Below, piece by piece: positions 37,146 through 48,332 of a stretch of DNA of 64,000 nucleotides (positions are counted from its first letter, which is position 1; every line of letters starts with the position of its first letter). Source of the DNA: Buxus sempervirens (Eukaryota > Streptophyta > Magnoliopsida > Buxales > Buxaceae); NCBI GenBank assembly GCA_947561395.2, contig OX387182.1, forward strand, positions 34,837,949 through 34,901,948, read 5' to 3'. The notes beneath the pieces were generated by a model, which did no database searches, was not told the DNA's origin, and saw only the letters and a list, made by a program, of their open reading frames with translations. A program made the position numbers and the translations under genes.

Positions 37146-38799
37146 CTAATCTCTATCCCCTAGCCTTTTTTCAAGCTCTCTGATCCAAGCCGCCTGAACC
37201 GCCACAAGCCTTTCAGCCCCCTCTGCATCTGGGTCACTGAGGAATGAGATGACGTCATCTGAGAGGGTCTGTCTGGTCCTCATATCTCTGAGCCTGGCCA
37301 TGGTCTCATCATGCCTACGCCATGCGGCTCTCACCTCGAAGCGACGGGCCTGTATCTGCTCTGATAACCGTCTCTCCAGATCTTCCTTCTCCAATCTCAA
37401 GGTTCGGGCCTCCTCCACCCATATGTGCTGAAGCCGCCTATGAGAAGCCCGTTCAGTCTCCAAGAGGTCCTCATAGGTAGGACACGGGATAGCAGGAGGA
37501 TCTACCGGTACAGAAGCGCAGCTCTGCACCTGCTCTTTAATCCAAAAGAGGTAGTCCTTCTCATGCAATTTGGAGAAGACAGGACCTCTCAAGAAGCAAG
37601 CCTGCGACCAGTCCTTCAACAGGCGGAAGCATAGCCCCATGGTGGCCGATGTGAGCGGACCTATGAACTCTTCATATCCCTGAGGTACCAGAATCCCCTG
37701 CACCTCCTCTCCGAACTGCCGGATGACTCTCAAAGGCAAGTAAAGCAAGGCAGACCTCAAGCCCATGAGCACAGCGAAATTCTGATCGAAGAAGCTGATC
37801 ACTATCTCGACAGAAGGCTGATAAGCACCAGGCCATCTCACCTGGTCGTCCTGAAGCGTCCCCAAGAAAGCGAACCATCTCTGTTTGCCGCCATGGATGT
37901 TGGGACACCCCCTGTTACTCATCAAAACAGGAATGTTCAATCTGGGGAAGAAGCGGCGGGTTATCTCTTCAACTTGACTCAGGTGGTCAAGGAGCCAGAG
38001 CTGCAAAGAAAAGGGAAGCATTTCTAAACTTAGAAAATCTCAATTTTGCAATAAAAATTATAATTCAAGAAAGAGGTTCAGATTTTACCTGAAGTATAGG
38101 GGCGCAGGCAAGGAAACTTTTTTGCTTCCGATGATAGCAGTCAGTCAAGGCCTGGTATATTTCAGCCAGGATCATAGGGGCAAGCCTTTCGAGCTCCCTA
38201 ACTTGGCAAATGACTGAAATGAGGGATAAATCAACCTCGCTATCACCTCGGGGGAATAAAAGTTGATTGACCACTATCAAGGTCAAAGCATTGAACCGAG
38301 CCGATTGGTTTGAGCTGTTCAACAGCTTTTCAGTCAAAAATGACTTTGATAGGGTCAATAGGGCGTCGGCTTCCCCTAGCTCTTTCTTGCTAATTCCTAA
38401 AAAGGTGGAGGCTTCCTTTTTGAAGCTTGGTTTGAGAGGTGGATTGACTACTTTCTTCGAAAACCTAAGGTTGAGGATGGTTTCAACCTCCTCGACTATA
38501 GGGGTCATCTCTTTTTCCCCAAACCTAAAGAGGTTCAGTTGGGGCTCCCAGTTCCCAATCAATGCCTCTATGATTTCCCATTTTAAGGGAACCTTTGGGA
38601 TTGAGAGAAGGTGGCCTAGATTGGCAGAATCCCAATCTATCTCATCTTGTGGGGTCATTGAATCAACCCACCTCTCATAGTAAGTATCTACAACGGCATA
38701 CCTAGTCAAATTGGGAGGTTTGGACCTAATTTTTGGCCTAGGTGCTAATGTTTCAGGTACAGAAGATGAAGAGGGCACAGAAACTGAATCAGAAGCCAT
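37146..38799 (-). CDS. DUF7745-type passenger gene, antisense to pol
   Basis: Two exons are visible on the minus strand, 38799-38089 and 38000-37146, separated by an 88-bp intron with GT and AG borders and a pyrimidine-rich 3' end. Exon 1 encodes an S/P-rich start, ERWVDSMTPQDEIDW, FRFGEKEMTPIVEEVETIL, FLGISKKELGEADALL and ends CAPILQ. Exon 2 encodes LWLLDHLSQVEE, RVIRQFGEEVQGILVP and a charged, probably coiled-coil C-terminus (EKEDLERRLSEQ). These features fit plant DUF7745 proteins, relatives of the plant mobile domain. It appears whole. The molecular function is unknown. A TATA-like box and a CCG-N11-CGG palindrome lie about 110-140 bp upstream of the start. A decayed relative is at 1155-2592. 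Confidence 0.8.
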
Positions 38800-38904
38800 T
38801 AATGGGCAAAAGTGGATTAAAGGCAGCTAGGAGAGAGAAAATCACCGAAAAGGGGGTTTCTGGCCTAAGCAATACGTCAAAATGACGTCCTGCCCGCAAT
38901 TCGC

Positions 38905-38937
38905 GGCTTTAAAATAACCACACTCAATGTGCGGTTG
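38905..38937 (-). promoter_or_regulatory. Putative antisense promoter of the DUF7745 gene
   Basis: On the minus strand a TATA-like TATTTTAAA (38908-38916) lies directly downstream of a palindrome with triplets at 38918-38920 and 38932-38934 (spacing 11, one triplet CCA). A second palindrome is at 38987-39003. The start codon is at 38799. Confidence 0.5.
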
Positions 38938-39235
38938 CATTCCCGCAAAGTTTAAAAATCGCGGGATAAGCACGGTTCTTGCATAACCGCCCTGTATGTA
39001 CGGTTTTTGCACAAAAATAGTTTTTTCTTCTTTCTTTTAATAAGTCATGTTCCCCAAAAAAACCTGTTACCTGTATAGCAGTTGCAACATGATAAACATA
39101 CACAAAAGAACAAAAAATTACAAGAAAAGAAACAAAAATAACTAATTTTCTCTTTTTCATATAACTGCAAATGGATACATCATGTTTTATATACAAATAT
39201 CAGATAAATCCTAATCTAAACCTATCTCCCACAGG

Positions 39236-42041
39236 TCAATCCCCCTCGCCTCTACCTCGCCGTCGCTGCCGGATGAAAAAATGATCTGAGAAGCGCTGGC
39301 TAGCAGGAGAAGATGGCTCGCCAAGTGAAGATGGACCAGTAGGAGGCTCTGGGTCTGCAGGAGGCGCAGGATCGGTAGAAGAAGCAGGAACGGGAACTGG
39401 ATCATCCCGGGAAAGATCCATGAAGCAGGAAACTGAAGTATCCGTCGCCAAAGGGACCAGCTCCAGAACCCGGGAATCCTCGGCAGGAGGAGAGGAATCT
39501 ATAGGATCCGCTGCATCACACACCTCTGCCACCTCAGGCTCAGCTACACCTGGCATATCCTCCTCTCTCACGGGCTCGGCCGCCTCAGGAACCACAAGAG
39601 CCTCTGAGTCACCCTCCGCTGTCTCAGGAGCGGTCTCCGGCTCAGATACAAGAGCAGTCTCAGATACAGGCACAGCCTCTGGCATCTCAGCTGACTCAGG
39701 AACTGCAGCAGCAGAAGTAGCCTCGGCCGCCACCTTAGTCTCTCTCTCTGGGATCTCTGCAGCTCCTAAGGAAAAGGATAGAGTACGAGAACTGGATGGT
39801 GAAGCTGCCACATCCTCCTGGAAAACAAAGAAGGATTAATCAGAAGCAGAAAAGATAAAGAAAAAAATACAGAAACTGAAAAAGACAGACCTGAGCTCCT
39901 GAAGGCCCCGCCTGGCCCTGAGCACTGGCCAACTGGGCCCGCAAGTCGGCAATAAGAGCGGCCTGCCCAGTAATGATGACGTCACTCTCAGCTATGGCAG
40001 CATCCCTCTCAGCCAGCTGGCGCTCCAGATCCGCATATCTAGCCCGGACCTCCTCTAGCTGTGCCTCCTGAAATGAGATAAGAAGAAAAAAGATATCAGT
40101 CAAACTTTAAACAAGAGAAGGAGACTAAAAAGACTGCACAAGGGAATGAAATTTGTTATACCGTGGTGTCGTACAAGCGGACCACCACCCCTCCAATCTC
40201 AGTAACTCCACCTCGAACGGGCATGGGCTGCATAAGACAACCCACTGAGACCTGCCCGAACCAGGTATCATAGTCACCATTGACTAAAAGGCCATCTCCT
40301 CCCTCCCAATCGCCAAAATGGGCAAGGTCGAATGGACCAGGAGGGGTGAAGGGTGCAGTAGTTGGAGGAGCCACTGGGATCCGGAGCTCGCCAGTATTCT
40401 GGAAGAAGAAGCGCTCGCCGAGGTACCATATGCTACCCAACTACCCGATGAAGAATGGGTACCTTTGACGCCGCTGATCCAAAGCAAAAGCGTCATCCAC
40501 GAAAGGCTGAAAAGCCAACTCATCGTGCAGGCCGTCGAGACGGGGAACAGATAGCTGAGGATAAACAAAGGAGAATGTCAGATTCTGACAAAAAGGAAAA
40601 AATAAAAGAAGAAAGTGCTTACCTCTCTCCTGAAGGTCTTGTCCAGGTGAGCCCTGGCCGACCTAGGGCGACTCTTCTCTGAGTCGCGCCTAATCCGATT
40701 CCACCGGCGGGCCAAGGGAAACGTCCCCTCAGGCAATGTGGAGGTAGGGCGAAAATGGGCCACATAGACCCGAGCAAAGAACTAAAAGAAAAAAAAAAAG
40801 AGATAAGCAAAGAAAAAAAGAGAAGAAAAAGAAAAAAAAGAAAAAAGAAAAAAAGAAGAAAAAATAGAAGAGAAAAAAAAAGAAAAGAAAGGAAAAAAAG
40901 AAAGAAAATCATTTATACCTGCAGAAAGGGCCAAAAGAACCTGCAACCCACTCCAGCTCCTCTGGGAGAGGATAGGCCAGAAACCACTCATCGTAGGCCC
41001 GCTAGCAAGGTGCTGTAGACAAGCTGGCCCCAAGCATACTCCCTCGCTCGGTGCAGATCTCGGAGAAGGCTCAGGAAATGGGGATTGACCGAGGTAGTAT
41101 CCTCCAAGCAGAAGCAGGATCCCATCATCAGAAGGAAAAAAAATCGGAAGGCCACGGGAAAACTGGGATGCTCTGCTGCTAAGGTGCTGTATCCCCTCTG
41201 CAGAAATGTCTCCCTCAACCAGGTCCGTGAAATACGGGTAATCCTGCTCCTGTCCCACGCCGCCACAGGCATCTCATCATATTCCAAGAGCTCGACGATC
41301 TCCAAATCCGCCGGCCGATCCATCTCAGTGATGACATCTCCAGTCATCCTGATCCAGTAATGAGAGAGAAGTCGGAGGGGCGAATACCAATCTCCACGTC
41401 AGGCAGATGAAAGCTCAAGGTCTCTGGGAAAAATCGCTCCATCAGGGCCAGGATCAAAGGCCGATCCTGGCGAACGCCGGTAATGGTGATGAAGGGGCCA
41501 AATCCAAAACGGCCCATCTTTCGACGCAAAGGAGTCGAATAGGCCGCTACTACATCGGCAAAAAGGGCCCAGCTCCCGCGAAAATGGGAAGATGGAAAAG
41601 CAAGAGGAATGTCTGCCTTGACGCCCGCCGAAGGATGCGTCGTCAAATCATGGAGGAGAGGGGTATCTCGGATCTGATCCGCTATCTCCGAAGGAATGGC
41701 AACACGAGTCACCCGGGCTCCTGCCCTACCTCTACGACGAGCTCCCCTACGCTCTCGAACCTCGGCAACAGGCTAGAAAAGCAAATGAGAGGGTTTCAGA
41801 TTGAATGTGGTAAAAGAGAGGTCTGTTTTTTGAAAAGAAGAGAGAATACCTCGGGTACCGACTCCAGCGAATCCCCAGACGCTCCAAAGTCTGAATCTGA
41901 AAGCTCCAGACTGCTGGGAGAATAAGGATCAGGGTCTGGCTCGGCCCTAGAAGAAGATGCCACATCGGCCGGATCCCTCCGAACCCTCGAAGAGGAAGGC
42001 TCATCTGTGGGACCCCGAGAAGCGCGACGTGTACGGGCCAT
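39236..42041 (-). CDS. Plant mobile domain (PMD) type passenger gene, antisense to pol
   Basis: Coding blocks run from 42041 down to about 39236, separated by short intron-like gaps, some with clear borders (for example 41849-41773). The first block has an acidic, serine-rich N-terminus (MARTRRASRG). The next have RRKMGRFGFGPF, LMERFFPETLSFHLPDVEIG and a 'LITG' motif near 41350, then FRFFFLLMMGSCF and LHRAREYAWGQL (41000-41150), then PLARRWNR (about 40700). These are hallmarks of the plant mobile domain found in MAIN/MAIL-type host proteins and in transposons. A coiled-coil block (about 39890-40075) and an E/A/P-rich tail (39236-39811) follow. Blocks were not joined; at least one break is likely. 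Function is unknown. Confidence 0.7.
40785..40905. repeat. Purine-only low-complexity tract (AAAGAAAA)n
   Basis: About 120 bp of almost pure A and G on the + strand, within the PMD gene's span and probably in an intron. ORFs made of lysines or phenylalanines here are artefacts. Confidence 0.9.
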
Positions 42042-44028
42042 CTATAGGATCAAATTGCAGGGGGAAATTCATTATGTTTTCGGCATTTAAGATCATTATA
42101 TCTACTTTCATGTGTCCGTTAATTTAGATTTTTCTGGATTAATCAAGTTTGTTTTATTTGCAGAAAAAATGGAGATCAGAAGAAGCACTTCAAAAAGTGC
42201 CCCGCCAAACCAGGATTTGACTCTTTATTATTTCTGTTATATATAAGAACTATATATAAGAAACAAAATTTCCTATATATGTTTCTTATAAACGAGAAAA
42301 AAAAGAGAAGAAGAAAGGTTCATGAAAGGATCTATTCAGAGTTTTCAATTCATTTTCAATTCTAGAGTCTTGACAGGTTTACAAACTTACCTAAAATCCT
42401 AAACTGTTAAATGTGTTTTAATTTTCAGGTTCACAGGGAAAAGCAATCACAGAATCCAGGATCACTCAGTTCCTAACAAGCATCCGGATGTTCAACTCAA
42501 ATTAAGGTTTCTGGATCAATCCTATTTGTGTCAGCATCAATTGGATCCAAAGCCAATCAATGCCAGCATACAAGTAAATCAGGGGGAGACATCTATGCCT
42601 CTATCCCAAACAGCAGAGATCATGCATAAACAAGTGGAATGCTAACCAAGAGAAGTCAGATGTATAGTAGCATGAACAGATATAGAAATTGAAAATATTG
42701 ACAGCATTGGCATTCAAAAAGATCACAAATTGTCAGAAATCCATATTTTCGGCAGGCATAGCATTTGGGGATTTTCTTCAGTCAAGACATTCAAGCATGT
42801 CGGAAAAGCAGAAAATTCCAGTCTAAGGGTTCAAGCTAGCAGAAATAGCATACCAAGTTTGCAAAGCATAATCAATAAATTGATCAGTCGCCAAGTACAT
42901 ACAGTCCAGATGAAATATTGGCAAGAAAAAAGCAAAGCATAGGCCAATTTGGGGGGGGGGGGGTCTCCCTCGACCAAGATCAAAATCATGCTAGAAATCT
43001 GAAGCTATACAGGTCATGGAGTTCAGATCGATACAGTCAGTGGGCACATACAAGATTGGGGATTTTCTTATCCCATTAACAACAAGGTGACTAAGGCATT
43101 AAATCAATGGCAAATTTCGTGTATAAAAGCATTCAAATCATGGAATCAGAGCACAAAACTTTCGAACAAATTGTTTGCAAATTCGGACAAGGATTCGGCC
43201 ACCTACCTGTATCAACCGAAAAATAAGTCTGGCAAGAAAAACAGGAGCTTGACCTCACCAGGAACTTGGAGGAGGGTCGATTGAAGTGGCAGTCGAGCAA
43301 GCTCAGAACAGAGGACAGTATGACGGGTCCGCCGGAAGCTACAGTCACCATGAGGATTGTCGGTCACTCGAAGAAGCTAAGTCACCGGAAAAAAACGGAA
43401 ATCACTGGAGAGAGCAGAGTTCACCGGGAAAAGATGATGTTGCCGGAGGAGGTGTCTTCGTTGGAGGAGAAGAGGTGAAAGCCGGAGAGAAGGCACGGTC
43501 GCCAGAGAAGAAGAACAAGATTGGAGTTCAAGGGTTTTTGCGAGCAAAGTGAAGCCAGTCGCGGTCGCGTTTATATACAACCTAGACAACCGCACATACA
43601 GAACGGTTGGTATTAATATTGTCGAAAACCGCACATACAGAACGGTTGAAATCGAAATTGTTAAAAACCGCATGTTCAGTACGGTTGGCACCCAACAATG
43701 AATTTTCAAAACTTTTCCAATCTCTTTCAAAGGATCTGTGTCCAGGATAGTTGTGAATTGCAAGAAGCACCACCCTATCAACTTTTGCTTTAAAAATTTG
43801 CTCAAATCTCACTTCATAGCCACGAGTGCTCTGTGAGACACGAGAAGAGGATTTGCCCCTTAAAGTTAGGGACTTTTCATCAGATCCTCTAAACAAATTC
43901 TTTTTCAAAAATCAAGTTGGAATTCTTGCAGCTCATGATCGAATGGACATGATCTTGGGAAGCACAATTTGCGGGTCTTTTTCCTCTCCGCTGTTAATTG
44001 ATTCCAATTCCAGCAAACAGGGGGCAGT
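42042..44028 (+). other. Non-coding 3' region, with PPT
   Basis: About 2 kb between the PMD start and the 3' LTR. It has a G13 run near 42952, the antisense promoter at 43570-43686, and ends with the polypurine tract acagggggcag directly before 44029. No + strand gene is supported. Confidence 0.6.
43570..43686 (-). promoter_or_regulatory. Putative antisense promoter: TATATAAA plus three CCG-N11-CGG palindromes
   Basis: On the minus strand TATATAAA (43570-43577) lies 10-110 bp downstream of three palindromes with CCG/CGG pairs at 43590-43606, 43629-43645 and 43668-43684, evenly spaced 39 nt apart. A transcript would run toward the PMD gene (start at 42041). This copies the layout seen upstream of LTR TATA boxes at 54352 and 51229. 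Confidence 0.6.
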
Positions 44029-46439
44029 TGTAGACACCCCAAATTGCACCTCGATATAAGAGAATACTCAAAATGAACTTTAAAAGTCTTATTTTGAGCT
44101 TTGACATATGTCAAACACTCAAAAACTCTCAAAATCGGTGCCAACCGTACTGAGTATACGGTTTTTGTAATTTTGGTCTCAACCGCTCTGTATGTGCGGT
44201 TGCAGCCGCACACACAGCACGGTTGATATCCATGCTTGTTGCGTGAGCTGCCACGTGGCTTCGCGAAGCTTCGGCCGTTGAGCCACGTCGACAGCAATCA
44301 TGACGAGCGTAACTGAATTGAACCGTCCTGTATGTGCGGTTTGGTTAAATTTGTATAGAAACCGCACTTATAGTGACGGTTGTGTTGAAACCGTACTGTG
44401 TATGCGGTTTTGGCTGTTTCGAGGATTTGCGAAATGGCTCGATTTCTGAGCCTTATTTACGCATATTACCTCTCTCTCAGGGACTTGAACTCCCTATTTC
44501 ACCCTCCGAAACTTCTAGTATTACACCAATTCAAGTCTTGGAGGAGAATTGGAATAATCTAGAAGGCATTTTAGGCCTACCCTTGGGACTCTTCTACCCT
44601 TGGCTTGGCCTATAAATAGAGGGGTCCTCCTCTTGCAAATGGCTGATAATTTGAAGCTTGGAATCTCTGCAAGAAGAGGGAGAACTCTGCTGGATTGCTG
44701 CCTCAAGTATTCAAGCTACCAAAGGTAAAGCTCTAGTTGATTTTCAGCACTCTTTTTACATTCCAACTCTCTCATCTTCTACCTTTCTGTAGTGTAAGGC
44801 CACTTTGTGTTGTTTTGTAGCCCCAAACCCCTTCTAAAGTACCTGGGAATCCTCTCTAGCCGTAAAACGTGAAGAGAGAGCCTTGGGAAAAGGAAGGTGG
44901 AATGGATCCTCTAGGCTTAGAACCTATAAGTGATGAAGACCATGCTATGTGGTTATTTTAAGCCTATGGATGTTTATTTTCTGATGTTTTGCACTTGCTC
45001 ATGGAGAAATATGTGAATCCTTGCTCTCAGTAGCAAAGGATTCCATCCTTCTCCTAGGGAGTGAATTTTCACATGTTCACACACCTTTCACCATTTTTAT
45101 CAAAGAAGCTAGATCTTGGATTTCCATGTTCAATACGGGAAATCTGAATCCATTGGCTTCAAAATGAATCTTAGAACTTCATGAGATGGTTTTTTGTTGA
45201 TTTTTAAGGTTTTGGTCGAATCCACATGCACTGGTTTCCATGTTTTACCCAAAAATCTTCAAAACAGGGCAGATCTGTGGCCTGTCTTGGAATGCTTATA
45301 ACTTCATCCTCCGGATGAATTCTTGAGTGATTCCAAAGACATGTGATAGATGGATATGCCTATTTTATATCTGGAAAATTTCGTCCACTTTTATGTAGCC
45401 AATTTTTGACACCATCTGTTCAAAGTCTGTAAGTCATTTCAGCCCAGATTGCTTAACTTGCCGCTTTGATGGTGCACCGTTTGCTCAGTTTTAATCCGTT
45501 TTGTGTGATTCTAATTTCTGAGTTTTCCTTGAGAGGTCTATTTTCATTTCCAACTGGTTTCAGAAGATTTTGATATGTTTTGTGCCTTGGGTGCTCAGTT
45601 GACTCAGAGGTGCTCGCTGGCATAGTCCAGAGCTAATCTGTGGTCTTCTAGGCCTGTTCAAGAGAGCACACAAGTCACATCCGGATAGAGTTTGGTGTGA
45701 GGTTTTTTTCTTTGGAAATATGGCACTACATACTTCCCCCATACCAATTTTCATGAATTTTTATTGAGCCAAAGTCCACGAATAGGATTTTGAAAATGCC
45801 TACTCCACACTTTTCCAAGTTATAAACAGCAAATTTCAGATGTGGATTTCTCTTTTATTTTGAATCGGATTGAGTTGAAATTTTTACTGTATATTCTACT
45901 ACATACCAGTTTTCAAATGGCTTTGGTTTCATTGGATTTGGATTTAAATTGAGTAAGTTATGGTTAATCAAAGCTTTCAAGCTCTTTTGATCTAATTTCT
46001 CCAGATTTGCCTTAGCTTGATTTTCTTCATTTTCACTTGGATTTCCCTTCACTCATGAAGTTTTAGAGGTGATGGATCCACAAAAAGAGTCTAAGCCCAT
46101 TAGACTTCTCATGTGGGATGGTCACACACATTGTGCTTGTTATAAGCACCCTTTTTGTTCATTTTTATTAGCAAACAATTTCTAACATAAGCAAGCATGT
46201 GGCAACCGTCTTAGACGGATGAGTGGGGGTGCCTAACACCTTCCCCTGCTCATAAATAATTCCCCTTACCCAATCTCTGGATTTTTCCTTGTATTAGAGC
46301 TACTTTGGCTCTATTAGGCATAGATGAACCCTTTGGTGTCCATTCACACCTTAAAATGGATGGTGGCGACTCTTAGCTTTTATCGACCCCCACGTGACGA
46401 TATAGGAAGTCATCGGAGATGACGAATCCATGTCTCACA
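44029..46439 (+). repeat. 3' LTR of the giant element
   Basis: 2411 bp, the same length as the 5' LTR, with about 30 differences by eye. It has the same palindrome cluster (44143-44409) and TATA box (44611-44619). It ends GTCTCACA, followed by ggatg. Confidence 0.95.
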
Positions 46440-46444
46440 GGATG

Positions 46445-47392
46445 ATGAGGTGTAAATGCATATGATGCATGCATGGGGAAAAGGTGTTTGGAGGAGATAG
46501 AGAGAGAGAGAAGGATGCATGAGGTGTTGCATGCATGGATGATGCACATGGGGAACACCAATCATGAGAGAGAGAGAGAGATACATGCATGGGTGATCAT
46601 GGGGGGAAGAGAGAGAGAGAGAGGTGTATGCATGATGCATGCATGGATACTCATGAGGGAGAGAGAGAGAGAGGTGTTTGCATGCATGCTGAATGGGGAT
46701 GCGCATGGGGAACACTAATCATGAGAGAGAGGTAGCAAATCTTCATATTTGCAGATTGGCCCCTGGGATATTTTCATATCATTTTGATATTTATAGATTA
46801 ATCCCCAGATAATTACAAATTCATCCCTAAGATATTTTAGAACTTTTGATATTTATAGATTCATCCCCGAGATATTTTTAGCATTTTTGATATTTACATA
46901 CTCATCCTTAAGCAATTACAGATATGCTCTCAGATATTTTTGAATGTTCTGATTATTTATGGATTTGCCCCCAAACACCTTTTTTGCTGTTTTCTCTGTT
47001 GTTTTTGCCACGTGGGCAGTTTTTAGGGTTTCTTGTTTTGCTCATAACTTATTATCCGGGACTCTGATTCGAGCATACTCAGTTGTGTTGGAATCGTGCC
47101 AGGATGACCTGTCCACTAGGACAAGTTTGGGCAGCTGTTCTGGGGTTTAGCAGAAAGTCAATTTCTGCTCCGCCTTCAAGTTTGACCCGCCTGTAAATCC
47201 TTCATCCAAACTTCGATTTCAGCAAGCTCAGTTGCTTTGGAACCGCGTCGAGATACTCTATCCACTGAGATAAAGCAAGGTGGTCAATTATCACTCGATC
47301 AAAAAGTCAACTTTTGCCCCCTTAGGGTTTGACTTTCTAGCTAGGGTTTGCATTTCCAACACTTCCGAGGGCGCAAAAATGAGGTGCTTACA
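46445..47392 (-). mobile_element. 5' LTR of the minus-strand LTR-B element, right piece
   Basis: It continues 22282-22847 after the giant insertion and matches 16915-17859. It contains a GA/CATG microsatellite (46495-46725) and ends GGTGCTTACA. Confidence 0.9.
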
Positions 47393-47511
47393 GGGACTGC
47401 CTAAATGGGGTGGGTCCCTTTAATTGATTTTTATCTTGATTAATTTAAGGTGGACTGGGTCTGATTGGGTGGGCCCCGTTGGAAGGCCCACGAATGCTTT
47501 GGTGGGCTTGA

Positions 47512-47725
47512 TTAAGCCCACATGCCCCTGGTGGGCCTCGGTCTAAGGCTACGAGGCCCTTTGGGTTTTGGCTTAGTTTGGTTGTTTTTAACTTAGGGTT
47601 TAGATTTGGGGATTTAAGTTAAGCCCACATGCCCCTGGTGGGCCTCGGTCTAAGGCTACGAGGCCCTTTGGGTTTTGGCTTAGTTTGGTTGTTTTTAACT
47701 TAGGGTTTAGATTTGGGGATTTAAG
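47512..47725. repeat. 107-bp tandem duplication
   Basis: Two nearly identical units starting at 47512 and 47619 (ttaagcccacatgcccctgg). This is a recent local duplication inside LTR-B. Confidence 0.9.
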
Positions 47726-48268
47726 TTAAGTATTATGTCCAGTGGGCCGGATGGGTTTGTGGGCCCATTGGGTGGGCCACACAAGTGTTGCCAAATATTT
47801 TAATTTATCTTGCTTAGATTCACCAAAATGGGCTGGACATTGGGCTTGGGGCCCGTGGTCCATATTTGGGCTTGAAAGCCCAAGTTCTGTGAAGTTAGGG
47901 TTTGAACCCATAATTTCTTAGTTAATGGGCTTGGCGGGCCCGGCAGGCCCCTGCCCTTGGTCTTGGCCAAACCATGCTACTTATTACATCATGCTACAAA
48001 GTGAGCTCTGGATGGGCCGCATTGGGTTTAGCCCACCCGGTCCGATTAGTTAACTTACTTATCTTGCTTATTTACATGCTCAAGAGTTCATTGGGCTTGG
48101 TGGGCCCCGTTGGAAGGCCCACTGTGTATCCGGTTGGACCGGTGGTCCATGTCCCATGTTGGGTTTCCAAGTAACCCAGAAGCCCTATTGGTTCACTTGG
48201 TTTGATTGCAAGAATCACTTGAATGCAACAAAAATTAGGAGAACACACCAAAGTGGCATTTCTACCAC

Positions 48269-48332
48269 ATAGCCGACTTTCCTGGTTGGCTACACACAAG
48301 TTTCAGGTGATCCGACTTGAGTTGTTGGATCA
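48269..48332. promoter_or_regulatory. Two CCG-N11-CGG type palindromes
   Basis: Sites are 48269-48293 (arms atagccgac/gttggctac) and 48308-48332 (arms tgatccgac/gttggatca). The right triplet is TGG in both, and spacing is 11. Confidence 0.75.

Larger units (their letters stand above)
22848..46439 (+). mobile_element. Giant Ty3/gypsy Tat/Ogre-type retrotransposon with two antisense passenger genes
   Basis: LTRs at 22848-25258 and 44029-46439 are 2411 bp each, start TGTAGACACC and end GTCTCACA. The target duplication is ggatg (22843-22847 and 46440-46444). Order: PBS, 3.3-kb leader, gag, protease, RT, RNase H, second RNase H, integrase, about 8 kb with two minus-strand passenger genes, PPT, 3' LTR. 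A second RNase H and a long 3' non-pol region are marks of the Tat lineage. About 30 LTR differences by eye (1.2%) imply an insertion well under a million years to about one million years old at usual plant rates. The RT-to-integrase part looks open throughout; gag and protease show a few breaks, so this copy is probably non-autonomous. Confidence 0.95.
10815..47392 (-). mobile_element. Minus-strand LTR-B (Tat-like) element with nested insertions
   Basis: The + strand begins TGTGTGCTGGG at 10815 and ends GGTGCTTACA at 47392. Flanks are gggat (10810-10814) and gggac (47393-47397), a target duplication with one change; other copies of the target read gggac. Parts are: 3' LTR 10815-17859 (interrupted by a solo LTR-A), PPT at 17860-17875, an internal remnant from 17876 to about 20310, rearranged LTR pieces about 20310-22281, and a truncated 5' LTR (22282-22847 and 46445-47392) that was later invaded by the giant element. 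No gag or pol remains. It is a heavily broken fossil. Confidence 0.75.

Noticed and set aside
39420-39839. + strand ORF of 139 aa opposite the passenger gene
   Set aside because: Shadow of the E/A/P-rich minus-strand coding block; the composition mirrors the real frame.
40755-41018. Lysine-rich and phenylalanine-rich ORFs
   Set aside because: Low-complexity purine tract, probably in an intron of the antisense gene.
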